Of a stretch of DNA of 50,171 nucleotides, positions 8,314 through 16,955 are shown piece after piece; the first letter of the stretch is position 1, and every line of letters begins with the position of its first letter. The translations under genes and the position numbers were made by a program. The notes under the pieces are model-generated. The model searched no databases and was not told the origin of the DNA. It was given only the letters and a program-made list of their open reading frames with translations. The stretch spans positions 1 through 50,171 of the forward strand of contig JBBDQN010000017.1 of assembly GCA_040905905.1 (NCBI GenBank), written 5' to 3'. Source of the DNA: JAICND01 sp040905905 (GTDB lineage Bacteria; Actinomycetota; Acidimicrobiia; Spongiisociales; ZC4RG35).

Positions 8314-9540
8314 GTGGAACCAAATTCCCCTCGCTTCGACGTAGCGTTGCTGGCACCGGCTCTCGAGGCGGCTCGCCGGGCTCTGCGCAAACTCGACGAA
8401 ACCGACATCCCGGCGGCCCTGCGTGACATCGCGGCCCGCTCCGGACGGCTCCCTCCTCCTCTGGCTCGAAGGTTGGCGCAGGAACTGGACGCGTCCGAGT
8501 GGTTGCGAGCCGAAGCTGTGGCGGCTTGGCCGGACATCGACTTCTCTACCGTTGATGGAAAACATCGTGCTTCGGCCATGTTTTTACAACGTCCTCAGGG
8601 CTGGGAGGACGAGACCAGCTCGCTGGTCGAGGAGTCGGCTGGAGCCCAGGCTTGGAGGGTCTCTCAGCGTTTGGCCGAAGATCTCGGCAAGGCCGGCCGC
8701 CGCATCGAGGGGTTGGAATCGCTGCTCGCCAAGTCAGAGGAGCGGGCCCGACTCGCTGAGGAATCAGCCGGGGAGCGCCTGAGCGAGCTCAGCGATCGGC
8801 TGGGTCGGAACCGGTCGCGCGATCTTCTGGAGATCAAGCAACTCCAAAGTGTGGTGGCCGATCTCGACGAAAGGCTGGCCGCAGCCACCAGGGCGCGGGA
8901 TGAGATCGCCAAAGAGCTCGAAGCAACCAGAGGGCGCCGTCGGCCGACCGAACCACTACCGACCCGCGGCCCGGGTGCGTGGGGGGCCAGGAGGCCGCTC
9001 GAGGTTGCCCGCCATCTCGACGATCTCGTCTCGGCCGGGGCCGTGACTCCGGTGACCCAAGAGGAGCGGCGGGGAAGCGGAGGCATCGACAGCCTCAATC
9101 TGCCTCAGGGGATATCGCCCGATCGGGCCGAGGCCATCTATTGGCTGCTCGATCAAACCGTGGCCGTTGTTGTCGCCATAGACGGATGGAATGCCGCCCA
9201 TCTCCTCGCGTCGCCGCCGAGCGCCGAAGACCGCCAACAAATCGTCGAGGCCGGCCGTCGCATCTCATCGGCCTCGCGAGGGCGACGGAGGGTGATCGTG
9301 GTTTTCGATTCACGGGAGAGCCCGGAACAATTCACCCATCCCGAGGTCGAGGTGCGATACGTTGCCTCGGCCGACGAAGGCATCTTGGAGCTTGCTGCGA
9401 ACTCGTCGGGACCTTTAGTGGTGGTCTCCTCCGACCGGAGAGTGCGGGAGGGCGCACAAGCAGTAGGAGCGGTGGGCCTCTGGTCTCAGGCCCTGGTCGA
9501 TTGGTTCAGAACCGGTGGGCGCCGTACTTTCCGAACATGA
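8314..9540 (+). CDS. coiled-coil protein with C-terminal YacP-type NYN (PIN-like) domain
   Basis: A 408-residue protein. Residues from about 280 resemble the NYN/YacP family of PIN-like ribonuclease folds: VAVVVAIDGWNAAHLL gives the first acidic strand (D in IDGWN), IVVFDSRES the second, and YVASADEGILEL and VVSSDRRVREGA the later acidic positions. Family members are thought to act on RNA; that is inference here. Residues about 20-240 are rich in Ala, Arg, Glu and heptad-like leucines and include a long coiled coil (about 115-235). The frame is open further upstream, but that part covers the ilv leader. GTG at 8314 gives VEPNSPRFDV; TTG at 8302 is possible. Its stop overlaps the next gene's ATG as ATGA. 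Confidence 0.82.
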   Translation: MEPNSPRFDVALLAPALEAARRALRKLDETDIPAALRDIAARSGRLPPPLARRLAQELDASEWLRAEAVAAWPDIDFSTVDGKHRASAMFLQRPQGWEDETSSLVEESAGAQAWRVSQRLAEDLGKAGRRIEGLESLLAKSEERARLAEESAGERLSELSDRLGRNRSRDLLEIKQLQSVVADLDERLAAATRARDEIAKELEATRGRRRPTEPLPTRGPGAWGARRPLEVARHLDDLVSAGAVTPVTQEERRGSGGIDSLNLPQGISPDRAEAIYWLLDQTVAVVVAIDGWNAAHLLASPPSAEDRQQIVEAGRRISSASRGRRRVIVVFDSRESPEQFTHPEVEVRYVASADEGILELAANSSGPLVVVSSDRRVREGAQAVGAVGLWSQALVDWFRTGGRRTFRT

Positions 9541-10763
9541 AGCGGGTGCTCATTCTGGGTGGAGGTTTCGCCGGCACTGCTGCTGCGCGGGGTATCGGGC
9601 GGCGCCTCGACGTCACCGTTGTCTCCCAGGACAACTTTCTGCTGTTCACACCGATGCTGGCCGAAGTGGCCGCGGGTGATGTCGATCCTCGCCACATCGT
9701 CACCCCGCTCAGGCAACTGGCACCACACGCACGGATGGTCCAGGGCACCGTCGAGTCCGTCGATCCGCACAACCGGTCAGTCACCGTGCGCCCCCTCTTC
9801 GGTGAGGGGTCCTACACCCTTGAGTCCGACAACCTGGTGATTGCCCTCGGATCGGTGCCCAATACCTTCGGGGTGAAGGGAGTGGACGAGCACACACTTG
9901 CCTTCAAGACGATCGGAGACGCTCTTCGAATTCGCAACCGCCTGCTGGCCCTGCTCGAACACGCCACTCGCAAACCCGACCCGGAGCTGACAAAAGTGGC
10001 CGTGATCGGGGCTGGCTACTCTGGAGCAGAGGTGGCAGGGGCTCTCGCCGACTTTCTCACACCGGCGGCGGCTCGCTATTACCGAGAGGCACCCCAGCCT
10101 TCTGTGGTATTGGTCGATGCCACCGAAAGGGTGACACCGGCGCTGTCGCCCGGTCTTTCCCAGGCTGCCGCCCGGGCTTTGAATGCCAGGGGCGTGGAAC
10201 TGGTGCTCGGCTCGGCGGTTGCCGAGGTGGGAGCTGGTTACGTGAGACTGGCCAGTGGCCGGGTGATCGAAGCATCCACCGTCATCTGGGCGGCAGGGGT
10301 CCGACCCCATCCGTTGTTGGCCGGGATGAGTCTCCCCACCGACAAGGGTCGGCTAGTAGTTGACCGTCACATGCAGGTCGTTCCGGGGGTCTACGCGATA
10401 GGCGACGCCGCCAGCGGCGAGTCTGGTGATGGCATCTCCCCACCAACCGCTCAGTTTGCGATTCGACAGGGCAGGTTCCTGGGACGGCACCTGCCACGAT
10501 TGATCGATCAGTCCGGGTCGGTGCCTGACTTCGACTATTCGACCAAAGGAGAACTGGTATCTCTTGGGCACCGCAACGCAGTCGGGCGGGTCCTTGGCAT
10601 CCCTGTGTCCGGTTTTCCTGCCTGGTTTCTGTGGAGGACCTATTACCTGTGGCAGCTTCCAAGTGCGCTTCGCAAGACCCGCGTTGCCCTCGACTGGACC
10701 CTGGATCTGCTTTTCCCCCCCGACATCGCCTGGATACCCAGCTCCGACCTGGGCCCCCGGTGA
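9537..10763 (+). CDS. ndh: type II NADH dehydrogenase (NDH-2), FAD-dependent
   Basis: A single-subunit, non-proton-pumping NADH:quinone oxidoreductase of 408 residues, bound to the inner face of the membrane. It shows the FAD-binding motif LILGGGFAGTAAA at the N-terminus, the NAD(P)H Rossmann motif VAVIGAGYSGAEVAGAL near residue 155, and the second FAD motif VYAIGDAAS near 285. The C-terminal part (FLWRTYYLWQLPS) is hydrophobic and aromatic, as in the membrane-anchoring region of NDH-2. The ATG at 9537 was chosen over the longer upstream open frame because it aligns with the Rossmann start and overlaps the previous stop by four bases. Related flavoproteins such as sulfide:quinone reductase are less likely, as no paired redox cysteines are seen. 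Confidence 0.9.
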   Translation: MKRVLILGGGFAGTAAARGIGRRLDVTVVSQDNFLLFTPMLAEVAAGDVDPRHIVTPLRQLAPHARMVQGTVESVDPHNRSVTVRPLFGEGSYTLESDNLVIALGSVPNTFGVKGVDEHTLAFKTIGDALRIRNRLLALLEHATRKPDPELTKVAVIGAGYSGAEVAGALADFLTPAAARYYREAPQPSVVLVDATERVTPALSPGLSQAAARALNARGVELVLGSAVAEVGAGYVRLASGRVIEASTVIWAAGVRPHPLLAGMSLPTDKGRLVVDRHMQVVPGVYAIGDAASGESGDGISPPTAQFAIRQGRFLGRHLPRLIDQSGSVPDFDYSTKGELVSLGHRNAVGRVLGIPVSGFPAWFLWRTYYLWQLPSALRKTRVALDWTLDLLFPPDIAWIPSSDLGPR

Positions 10764-10786
10764 CTGTTTCTGTCATACCCACGCGA

Positions 10787-10792
10787 TACGTT
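10787..10792 (+). promoter_or_regulatory. candidate -10 element (TACGTT) of a leaderless promoter
   Basis: TACGTT fits the actinobacterial TANNNT -10 pattern and ends exactly six bases before the ATG at 10799, the spacing expected when transcription starts on the start codon. The same spacing occurs before ilvD at 14163. No -35 is obvious. Confidence 0.4.
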
Positions 10793-10798
10793 GCACTC

Positions 10799-11017
10799 AT
10801 GCTCATCAACTGTGATACCTGCCTCGCCCGGGATATCGCCTGTGACGACTGTGTGGTCAACTTCATCTTCCACGAGGGTCTGCTCGACCTCGCCGAAGAC
10901 GAGGCCGAGGCCATCACCAACCTGGCCGAGGCCGGTCTGATCCCGCAGATCCGCCTCCTAGCTCCCGACGTTGGCCGCGCTACGGTCGTGGCGTGGAAGG
11001 ACTCCGCCACCGGTTAG
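10799..11017 (+). CDS. small CxxC...CxxC protein, probable metal binding
   Basis: A 72-residue protein that starts MLINCDTCLARDIACDDCVV. Cys5, Cys8, Cys15 and Cys18 form a C-x2-C-x6-C-x2-C pattern, suited to binding one zinc or an iron centre. The rest is acidic and helical (EDEAEAITNLAEAGLIPQI). I know similar short proteins are common as hypothetical proteins in actinobacteria but cannot give a function. The frame is open further upstream, but the ATG at 10799 starts just before the cysteine motif and follows a leaderless-type -10. It overlaps queG by 25 bases in another frame, so its translation may be linked to queG. Confidence 0.75.
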   Translation: MLINCDTCLARDIACDDCVVNFIFHEGLLDLAEDEAEAITNLAEAGLIPQIRLLAPDVGRATVVAWKDSATG

Positions 11018-12045
11018 ACCGGATCGCCCAGGCCGCCGGCCTCGACCTGCTCGGGATTGCCGGAGCGGATCCGTTCCCGATCGTCTACGACGAGCTCAGA
11101 AACCGCCAGACGAACGGTCGGGCCTCGGGCTTGGGATTCACCTACGTTGATCCAGAGGTAGCCACCACTCCGCGAGCGTCGTTTCCCTGGGCCCGGAGCC
11201 TGGTGGTAGGCGCCCGGTCCTACCTGCCCAGGGCGGGGAGCCCGACGACTGGCGACGACCAGGGAAGAGTTGCCCGGGTGGCTGTCGACGATGCCTACGA
11301 GCCGTTGCGAGAGGGGTTGGGAGCGGTCGCCGCGGCCCTCCAGGACGAGGGATACCGCGCCGAGGTCTTGTGCGATGACAGTCGCCTCGTGGATCGGGCG
11401 GCGGCGGTGCGGGCGGGTTTGGGATGGTGGGGCAAGAACACAATGGTGCTCACTCCCGGGTTCGGACCCTGGCTGCTGTTCGGATCGGTGGTCACCGATG
11501 CTCGCCTCGACCCGGACCGGCCGATGGGGCGTGATTGCGGATCGTGCGAAGCCTGCCTCCCGGCTTGTCCTACCGGTGCCTTGGTTGCACCGGGCATTCT
11601 CGATGCCCGTCGTTGTTTGGCGGCCTGGGCGCAGGCTCCGGGTTCGATCCCGGTCGAATACAGGGTTGCGATGGACGACCGGCTGTATGGATGCGACGAT
11701 TGCATCGAGGCGTGTCCTCCCGGCCACCGCTTGCTCAAGCGATCATCACAGCCGCGAGGAACGGTGGATCTCGGCTGGGTGTTGTGGGCCTCCGACTCGA
11801 CTTTGCTCGAGCGATTCGGACACTGGTTCTTGCCCGATCGCAAGGCCTCAATCATCCGTCGCAACGCCCTGATAGCCGCAGGGAATTCGGGAGACCGGTC
11901 GCTGGTTCGGTCAACAGCTGCTTATGCCAAACATCCCGATCCGGTGCTGGCCGAACATGCGGTTTGGGCGCTGGCCCGCCTAGGCGGGTTCGCCGCCAAT
12001 GCGGTTCTTCAGACCGCGGGTCGAGATTCACCCAGCGGCAAATAG
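10993..12045 (+). CDS. queG: epoxyqueuosine reductase
   Basis: A cobalamin and iron-sulfur enzyme that reduces epoxyqueuosine to queuosine in the wobble position of GUN tRNAs. The 350-residue protein has the QueG catalytic region (DDSRLVDRAAAVRAGLGWWG, with the acidic DDS motif) and two [4Fe-4S] clusters: RDCGSCEACLPACP (Cys182, 185, 188, 192) with LDARRC (Cys208), and YGCDDCIEACPP (Cys234, 237, 241). HEAT-like helices fill the C-terminus, as in the longer form of the family. The start is GTG at 10993, inside the preceding small gene. The 3' end overlaps the oppositely oriented glucan phosphorylase gene by 37 bases. No other queuosine gene is visible here. Confidence 0.92.
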   Translation: MEGLRHRLDRIAQAAGLDLLGIAGADPFPIVYDELRNRQTNGRASGLGFTYVDPEVATTPRASFPWARSLVVGARSYLPRAGSPTTGDDQGRVARVAVDDAYEPLREGLGAVAAALQDEGYRAEVLCDDSRLVDRAAAVRAGLGWWGKNTMVLTPGFGPWLLFGSVVTDARLDPDRPMGRDCGSCEACLPACPTGALVAPGILDARRCLAAWAQAPGSIPVEYRVAMDDRLYGCDDCIEACPPGHRLLKRSSQPRGTVDLGWVLWASDSTLLERFGHWFLPDRKASIIRRNALIAAGNSGDRSLVRSTAAYAKHPDPVLAEHAVWALARLGGFAANAVLQTAGRDSPSGK

Positions 12046-14141
12046 GCCACGTTTGCGTAATCCGCGACCATCCGGTGTGAAGAGAACGACACCAGGGCCG
12101 AACTTATCGACGCCCGCATTCTCTCTACCCATTTCACGGGGATGCCAGACTCATCCCGTTCGTAGAAAAGCGGAGCTACCTCCGATTCGAGCAGGTGATA
12201 AAAAGCCGAGGCATCGTCGGCATCTTCGGCGGCATGGTCGGGACGGCCGTTGGGGTCACCAAAGGCCCAGCCGTTGTCACCGGTGTAGCCCTCGACCCAC
12301 CATCCATCCCGCACCGAAAGATTGAGGGTCCCGTTGATCGCAGCCTTCATACCCGATGTCCCCGAGGCCTCCATCGGGGGCCTCGGGTTATTCACCCATA
12401 CATCCACTCCCTGGACCAGAAAGCGCGCCACCCGGGCGTCGTAGTCCTCGAGCACCGCCAAATGACCCGCCAGCTCCGGTGATCGAGACAGGTTGTGGAT
12501 CTGTTTGATGAACTCCTGGCCATGGCGATCGGCTGGGTGGGCCTTACCGGCAAAGACGATCTGGGCCGGGCGATCAACGTTGGTAAGAATGGAACCGATG
12601 CGGTCAAGGTCGGCAAACATCAGGGTTGCTCGTTTGTAGGTTGCGAATCGACGGGCGAAACCGAGGGTCAAGCGGGAAGCAGGGAGCATCTGGTCGATCT
12701 TGCGAAGTTCTTCGGGGGACGCTCCGTGCCGGGCGTACTGACGACGCAACCGACCGCGGGCGAAGTTGACGAAGATCTCCTTCCGGACCTCATGCATATC
12801 CCAGATCTCTTGGTCCGAGAGGTCCCGGAGCTTGTCGACCGCGGCCGGATCCTCGAGCAGAACCGAAGGCCAAACCCGGCCAAAACGCGCAGTGAGAAGC
12901 CGGCCTCCGTCACGTCCAATCCATGTCGGGGTGTGGACTCCATTCGTGACCGCCCGGGCGGGACCGCCGATGAGATGTTGCCAATCCCGGGTAACCACTT
13001 CCCCGTGACGCTGGCTGACGCCATTGACGACGGCAGCGAAACGGATCGCCAACGCTCCCAGATCGAATTGCGCAGTGTCACCGTTGGTGCTGCCCAATTG
13101 CGCCAACTCGGCTTCGGTCACGCCCAATTTCGTCCGCAATGGGGCCAGATAGTCGCGAGCGATGACGGAGTCGAAAACTTCGTTCCCGGCCGGGACGGGA
13201 GTGTGGAGGGTAAAGACGGTGCGCCGCTGGACGACCTGGCGAGCTTCCTCGAGGGAGACGCCGCCGGCCATTTCCAACCGGGCCAACTCCAACAGCGCCA
13301 GGGCGGCGTGGCCTTCGTTGACGTGCCACACCGCCGGTTGGATTCCCAGGGCGGCAAATGCCCGAACGGCCCCGACACCGAGCACGATCTCTTGGCAGAG
13401 GCGCATCGCCCGCCCACCGACGTACAGGGTGTGGGTGATGGGGCGGTCGGAGACGTGGTTGTCGGGAATGTCAGTGTCGAGGAGGAGCAAGGCCACCCGT
13501 CCGACTTCGAGCTTCCAGACCGCGGCCTTGACCACCCGGCCCGGGAAGTCGATCTCGACCTTGAGCTGGCCCCCGGTGGGTGAGGCCACCGGTCTGATAG
13601 GGAGCTGGCGGGGCTCCACCACCGGGTAGATGTGTTGCTGTTCGCCATCGGCATCGATCTCCTGTCGGAAGTAACCACGCCGGTACATGAGGCCTACGGC
13701 CACCATCGGCACTCCCAAGTCGGACGCCGACTTGAGGTGATCACCCGCCAGGATCCCGAGACCACCCGAATAGAACGGCACCGAGGCATGAACCCCGAAC
13801 TCGGTGCACAGGTAGGCCACGGGCCCGCCTAGAGCACGGCCCTGGCGGGTATACCAGGTATCGGTATCCTCCATGTAGCGGTCGAAATCGGTGAGGGCCG
13901 CCCGGTACCGCTCCTGGAGTGCCTCGATGTTCTCGATGGCCTGCCAACGGCTGGGGTCGATCGAATTCAGCAGCTCGATGGGGTTGTGGTATCGCTCCCA
14001 GGCGACCGGGTCAAGGTTCGACCACAGGTTTGCTCCGGCGGAGTTCCAGGACCACCACAAGTTGTAGGCGAGTTCGACCACCCGGGCATAAGCAGTGGGG
14101 ATGGCGAACTCCACCTGAGGAAGGGTGGAGATCATCACCAT
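12009..14141 (-). CDS. glgP: alpha-glucan (glycogen) phosphorylase, DUF3417 type
   Basis: A PLP-dependent GT35 enzyme that releases glucose 1-phosphate from glycogen or maltodextrin. The N-terminal ~100 residues are the DUF3417 domain (YNLWWSWNSAGANLWSNLDP) found in the archaeal/actinobacterial branch. The Schiff-base lysine lies in EASGTSGMKAAINGT (Lys599). At 710 residues it is shorter than the roughly 850-residue mycobacterial and enterobacterial enzymes, as is usual for this branch. ATG at 14141 is used here, but a -10 (TATCTT) ends only three bases before it, so the real first codon may be the GTG at 14138 or ATG at 14135. It is divergent from ilvD with just 33 bases between the ATGs. 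Confidence 0.92.
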   Translation of the reverse strand: MVMISTLPQVEFAIPTAYARVVELAYNLWWSWNSAGANLWSNLDPVAWERYHNPIELLNSIDPSRWQAIENIEALQERYRAALTDFDRYMEDTDTWYTRQGRALGGPVAYLCTEFGVHASVPFYSGGLGILAGDHLKSASDLGVPMVAVGLMYRRGYFRQEIDADGEQQHIYPVVEPRQLPIRPVASPTGGQLKVEIDFPGRVVKAAVWKLEVGRVALLLLDTDIPDNHVSDRPITHTLYVGGRAMRLCQEIVLGVGAVRAFAALGIQPAVWHVNEGHAALALLELARLEMAGGVSLEEARQVVQRRTVFTLHTPVPAGNEVFDSVIARDYLAPLRTKLGVTEAELAQLGSTNGDTAQFDLGALAIRFAAVVNGVSQRHGEVVTRDWQHLIGGPARAVTNGVHTPTWIGRDGGRLLTARFGRVWPSVLLEDPAAVDKLRDLSDQEIWDMHEVRKEIFVNFARGRLRRQYARHGASPEELRKIDQMLPASRLTLGFARRFATYKRATLMFADLDRIGSILTNVDRPAQIVFAGKAHPADRHGQEFIKQIHNLSRSPELAGHLAVLEDYDARVARFLVQGVDVWVNNPRPPMEASGTSGMKAAINGTLNLSVRDGWWVEGYTGDNGWAFGDPNGRPDHAAEDADDASAFYHLLESEVAPLFYERDESGIPVKWVERMRASISSALVSFSSHRMVADYANVAYLPLGESRPAV

Positions 14142-14174
14142 CTAAAGATACCTGGCGCCACGTACCATCTGCTC
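14142..14174. promoter_or_regulatory. 33-base divergent promoter region, glgP and ilvD
   Basis: Two TANNNT-type -10 hexamers lie back to back: TACCAT at 14163-14168 for ilvD, six bases before its ATG, and TATCTT on the minus strand at 14150-14145 for glgP. Both transcripts would lack a 5' UTR. The -35 region of each promoter falls in or next to the start of the other gene, so the two should compete for polymerase. Confidence 0.45.
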
Positions 14175-15842
14175 ATGGCACGCAAGATCAATTCCCAGGA
14201 CGTCACCGATGGTCCTGCCAAGGCAGGGGCGCGGGCGATGCTGCGGGCAGTGGGTCTCACTGACGACGACTTCGCCAAACCACAGATCGGCCTGGTTTCG
14301 GCCGGCAACGAAGTCACACCCTGCAATCTTTCCGGCCCGCGCCTCTGTGAGGCGGCCAAAGCCGCAGTGAGGGACGACGGCGGAGTGGGTCTGGTCTTCA
14401 CCACCATCGCCGTGAGCGACGGCATCTCGATGGGCCACGAAGGCATGAGGGCCTCGCTGGTGAGCCGGGAAGTGATTGCTGATTCGGTCGAACTGGTTAT
14501 GCATGCCGAACGCTTCGATGGCATGGTCTCGGTGGCTGGATGCGACAAGTCGCTCCCCGGAATGTTGATGGCGGCGGCCCGTACCAACCTGCCCAGCGTG
14601 TTCCTCTATGGAGGCTCATCGCTCCCTGGTCGCTACCGGGGGAAAGACATATCAATCGTCGACGTGTTCGAGGGCATCGGCGCCTACGCCAAAGGCAGCA
14701 TCGACCTGGCTGAGTTGACCGAGATCGAACGCCACGCCTGTCCTGGCATCGGCTCGTGTGCAGGGATGTTTACCGCTAACACGATGGCCTCGGTAGGGGA
14801 AGCAATCGGGATGTCGCTCCCGGGCTCGGCAACGGTGCCCGCCGGCGATTCTCGACTCGATGACTACGCGCGTCGTTCCGGCCATGCAGTCATGGCGCTG
14901 CTCGAAGCCAACATCCGTCCGCGCCAGATCATGACCCGTCCGGCTTTCGAGAATGCCATCACAACGGTGATGGCCCTGGGCGGCTCTACCAATGCCGTAC
15001 TGCACCTTCTCGCTCTTGCCCACGAGGCTGGAGTGGAACTGGAGTTGGAAGACTTCGACCGCATCAGCCGGCGAACGCCACATCTCGGCGACCTCAAACC
15101 CTTCGGGCGATTCCACATGGTCGATCTCGATCGGATCGGGGGGTTGCCGGTGGTCCTGTCGGCTTTACTCGATGCCGGACTGTTGCACGGAGAGGTCCTC
15201 ACTGTGACCGGCCAGACTATGGCCGAGAATCTTGCAGGTGTGAAGTTCAACCACGATCAGGAGGTGATCCGCCCACCGACGAACCCGTTGGCGGCGGAGG
15301 GTGGGATTGCCATTCTGGGGGGCAATCTGGCCGAGGAGGGAGCTGTGGTGAAGGTGGCGGGCATCGACTTCGACATCTTCGAGGGACCGGCGCTCGTCTT
15401 CGATGGAGAACAGGACGCCCTCGAGGCTCTTTTTGCCGGGAACATCAGACCAGGTGACGTAGTGGTGATTCGAACCGAGGGCCCCCGGGGTGGTCCGGGC
15501 ATGCGCGAGATGCTCCAGATAACTGCCGCCATCAAGGGAGCCGGTCTTGGCAAAGAAGTGCTTCTCATCACCGACGGTCGTTTTTCCGGCGGCACCACCG
15601 GTCTGTGCATTGGTCATATTGCTCCTGAATCGGAGGTGGGAGGCACACTCGGTTTGGTCGAACCGGCCGACCGCATCCGTGTCGACATTCCCCGGCGCCG
15701 TCTCGACCTCCTCGTTGACGATCAAGTGCTCGACGTGCGGCGGGCAGGCTGGAAACCGCATCCTCCCCGGTATCCGACCGGGGCCTTGGCCAAGTACGCG
15801 AGGCTGGTGGGCTCAGCCGGGCGAGGGGCGGTCACCACCTGA
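14175..15842 (+). CDS. ilvD: dihydroxy-acid dehydratase
   Basis: The Fe-S enzyme that dehydrates the IlvC products to 2-oxoisovalerate and 2-oxo-3-methylvalerate. The 555-residue protein has the family features: TPCNLSGPRLCEAAK with one cluster cysteine near the N-terminus, VAGCDKSLPGML with the second, and ACPGIGSCAGMFTANTM with the third, plus TDGRFSGGTTGLCIGHI near the C-terminus. I chose ATG at 14175 (MARKINSQDV) because it matches the family N-terminus and follows a leaderless-type -10; the longer open frame reads into glgP. It is set apart from the ilv-leu operon at the left of the window and heads a long co-directional gene run. Confidence 0.96.
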   Translation: MARKINSQDVTDGPAKAGARAMLRAVGLTDDDFAKPQIGLVSAGNEVTPCNLSGPRLCEAAKAAVRDDGGVGLVFTTIAVSDGISMGHEGMRASLVSREVIADSVELVMHAERFDGMVSVAGCDKSLPGMLMAAARTNLPSVFLYGGSSLPGRYRGKDISIVDVFEGIGAYAKGSIDLAELTEIERHACPGIGSCAGMFTANTMASVGEAIGMSLPGSATVPAGDSRLDDYARRSGHAVMALLEANIRPRQIMTRPAFENAITTVMALGGSTNAVLHLLALAHEAGVELELEDFDRISRRTPHLGDLKPFGRFHMVDLDRIGGLPVVLSALLDAGLLHGEVLTVTGQTMAENLAGVKFNHDQEVIRPPTNPLAAEGGIAILGGNLAEEGAVVKVAGIDFDIFEGPALVFDGEQDALEALFAGNIRPGDVVVIRTEGPRGGPGMREMLQITAAIKGAGLGKEVLLITDGRFSGGTTGLCIGHIAPESEVGGTLGLVEPADRIRVDIPRRRLDLLVDDQVLDVRRAGWKPHPPRYPTGALAKYARLVGSAGRGAVTT

Positions 15843-16147
15843 TGGTTAGGGTCTATGCGATAGCTTTGGCGGTCGGAGTGCTGGCCCTCATGGCGTGGAT
15901 CGCGCTCCGAGGGGTGGCGGCCAACGTCCCCGCCTGGGAGAACTCCGACCCCGAACAGCGTTTCGGGATGGGCGGACGGCGGGTGGTGGCAGGACTGGTC
16001 GGTTTTGGTCTGGCCGGGCTCTCGGCCGAGTTTTCTCCCCGCGATCTCACCTGGCCCCTAGCCCTGGTCCTGGCCGTCCTGGGGGCCGGGGCGGCTGTCT
16101 GGTACACGGGTTGGGCCGACCGCAAAGAGCGGACGCGGGACCGCTGA
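15842..16147 (+). CDS. small membrane protein, function unknown
   Basis: A 101-residue protein with three likely membrane segments: about residues 3-24 (VYAIALAVGVLALMAWIALR), 48-64 (VVAGLVGFGLAGLSAEF) and 69-89 (LTWPLALVLAVLGAGAAVWY), ending in a charged tail (ADRKERTRDR). I do not recognise a family. The ATG overlaps the ilvD stop by one base (TGATG) and the stop is directly followed by the phosphoesterase GTG, so it is translated within the same message. Confidence 0.75.
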   Translation: MVRVYAIALAVGVLALMAWIALRGVAANVPAWENSDPEQRFGMGGRRVVAGLVGFGLAGLSAEFSPRDLTWPLALVLAVLGAGAAVWYTGWADRKERTRDR

Positions 16148-16936
16148 GTGCTGCTGGTCTCGGATGTGCATGGTGAGTGGGAAGGTCTCGCCAGGCTCGC
16201 TCGGAGCGGAGAAACCCTCCTCATTCTGGGGGACCTGATCAACCTCATCGACTATCGGACCAACGAAGGGATCATCGCCGACGTCCTCGGCAAGGAGTTC
16301 GGCTCGGAGGTGGCCGACCATCGGGCAGCCGGTGACTACGAAGCCATGCGCCGTGCCTGGAATCAGATCGTAGGAAGTCGGCGAGATGAAGTAATGGCGG
16401 CCCTGGACCAGCGGGTTCGACAGGAGTACGAGCTCTGTCGGCAAGCCCTGGCGCCCGCGGTCGGTTTTTGCACCTATGGCAATGTTGATCGACCAGAGCT
16501 GCTGGCGGCGGCACTGCCCGCGGGGATGCCTCTGCTTGACGGTGAGACTGTCGAAATCCAGGGGATGACTTTTGGTTTCGTCGGGGGTGGGGTGGCGACG
16601 CCGGTTGGCGCCGCCGGCGAAGTGACCGACGAGTCGATGGTTGCCAAGCTCGAAGCGATCGGGGACGTCGAGGTTCTGTGTTCCCACCTTCCGGCGGCCC
16701 TCGACCCGCTCGCAACCGATGTGATCACCGGTCGAAGGGAACGAAGCTCACGGCCCATCCTCGAGTATCTGCGTCGGGTCGGGCCGAGGTTTCACTTCTA
16801 CGGCGATGTCCACCAGCCGCAGGCGATCACCTGGCGGTTGGGCCCGACAGTCTGTCGCAACGTGGGGTATTTTCGGGCTACCAAGCGGCCAGTGCGGTTG
16901 GTAATCGAGGGCGGGGTACCTCACCTCGGAAGCTAA
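16148..16936 (+). CDS. calcineurin-like metallophosphoesterase
   Basis: A 262-residue dimetal phosphoesterase. All five family blocks are visible in order: DVH at Asp6/His8, GD at Asp29, GNVD with Asn112, SH at His180, and GDVH with His222 (the more usual form of the last is GHxH, so the Asp in place of the first His is a small deviation). The substrate cannot be deduced; family members act on nucleotides, phosphoproteins or phospholipids. The GTG start follows the preceding stop without a gap. No signal peptide is seen, so it should be cytoplasmic. Confidence 0.85.
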   Translation: MLLVSDVHGEWEGLARLARSGETLLILGDLINLIDYRTNEGIIADVLGKEFGSEVADHRAAGDYEAMRRAWNQIVGSRRDEVMAALDQRVRQEYELCRQALAPAVGFCTYGNVDRPELLAAALPAGMPLLDGETVEIQGMTFGFVGGGVATPVGAAGEVTDESMVAKLEAIGDVEVLCSHLPAALDPLATDVITGRRERSSRPILEYLRRVGPRFHFYGDVHQPQAITWRLGPTVCRNVGYFRATKRPVRLVIEGGVPHLGS

Positions 16937-16955
16937 CCTCGGCCACGGAGGTGCG

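Noticed and set aside
12495..13583. 362-codon open frame on the plus strand inside glgP
   Set aside because: Antisense shadow of the glucan phosphorylase; no recognisable domain or ribosome site.
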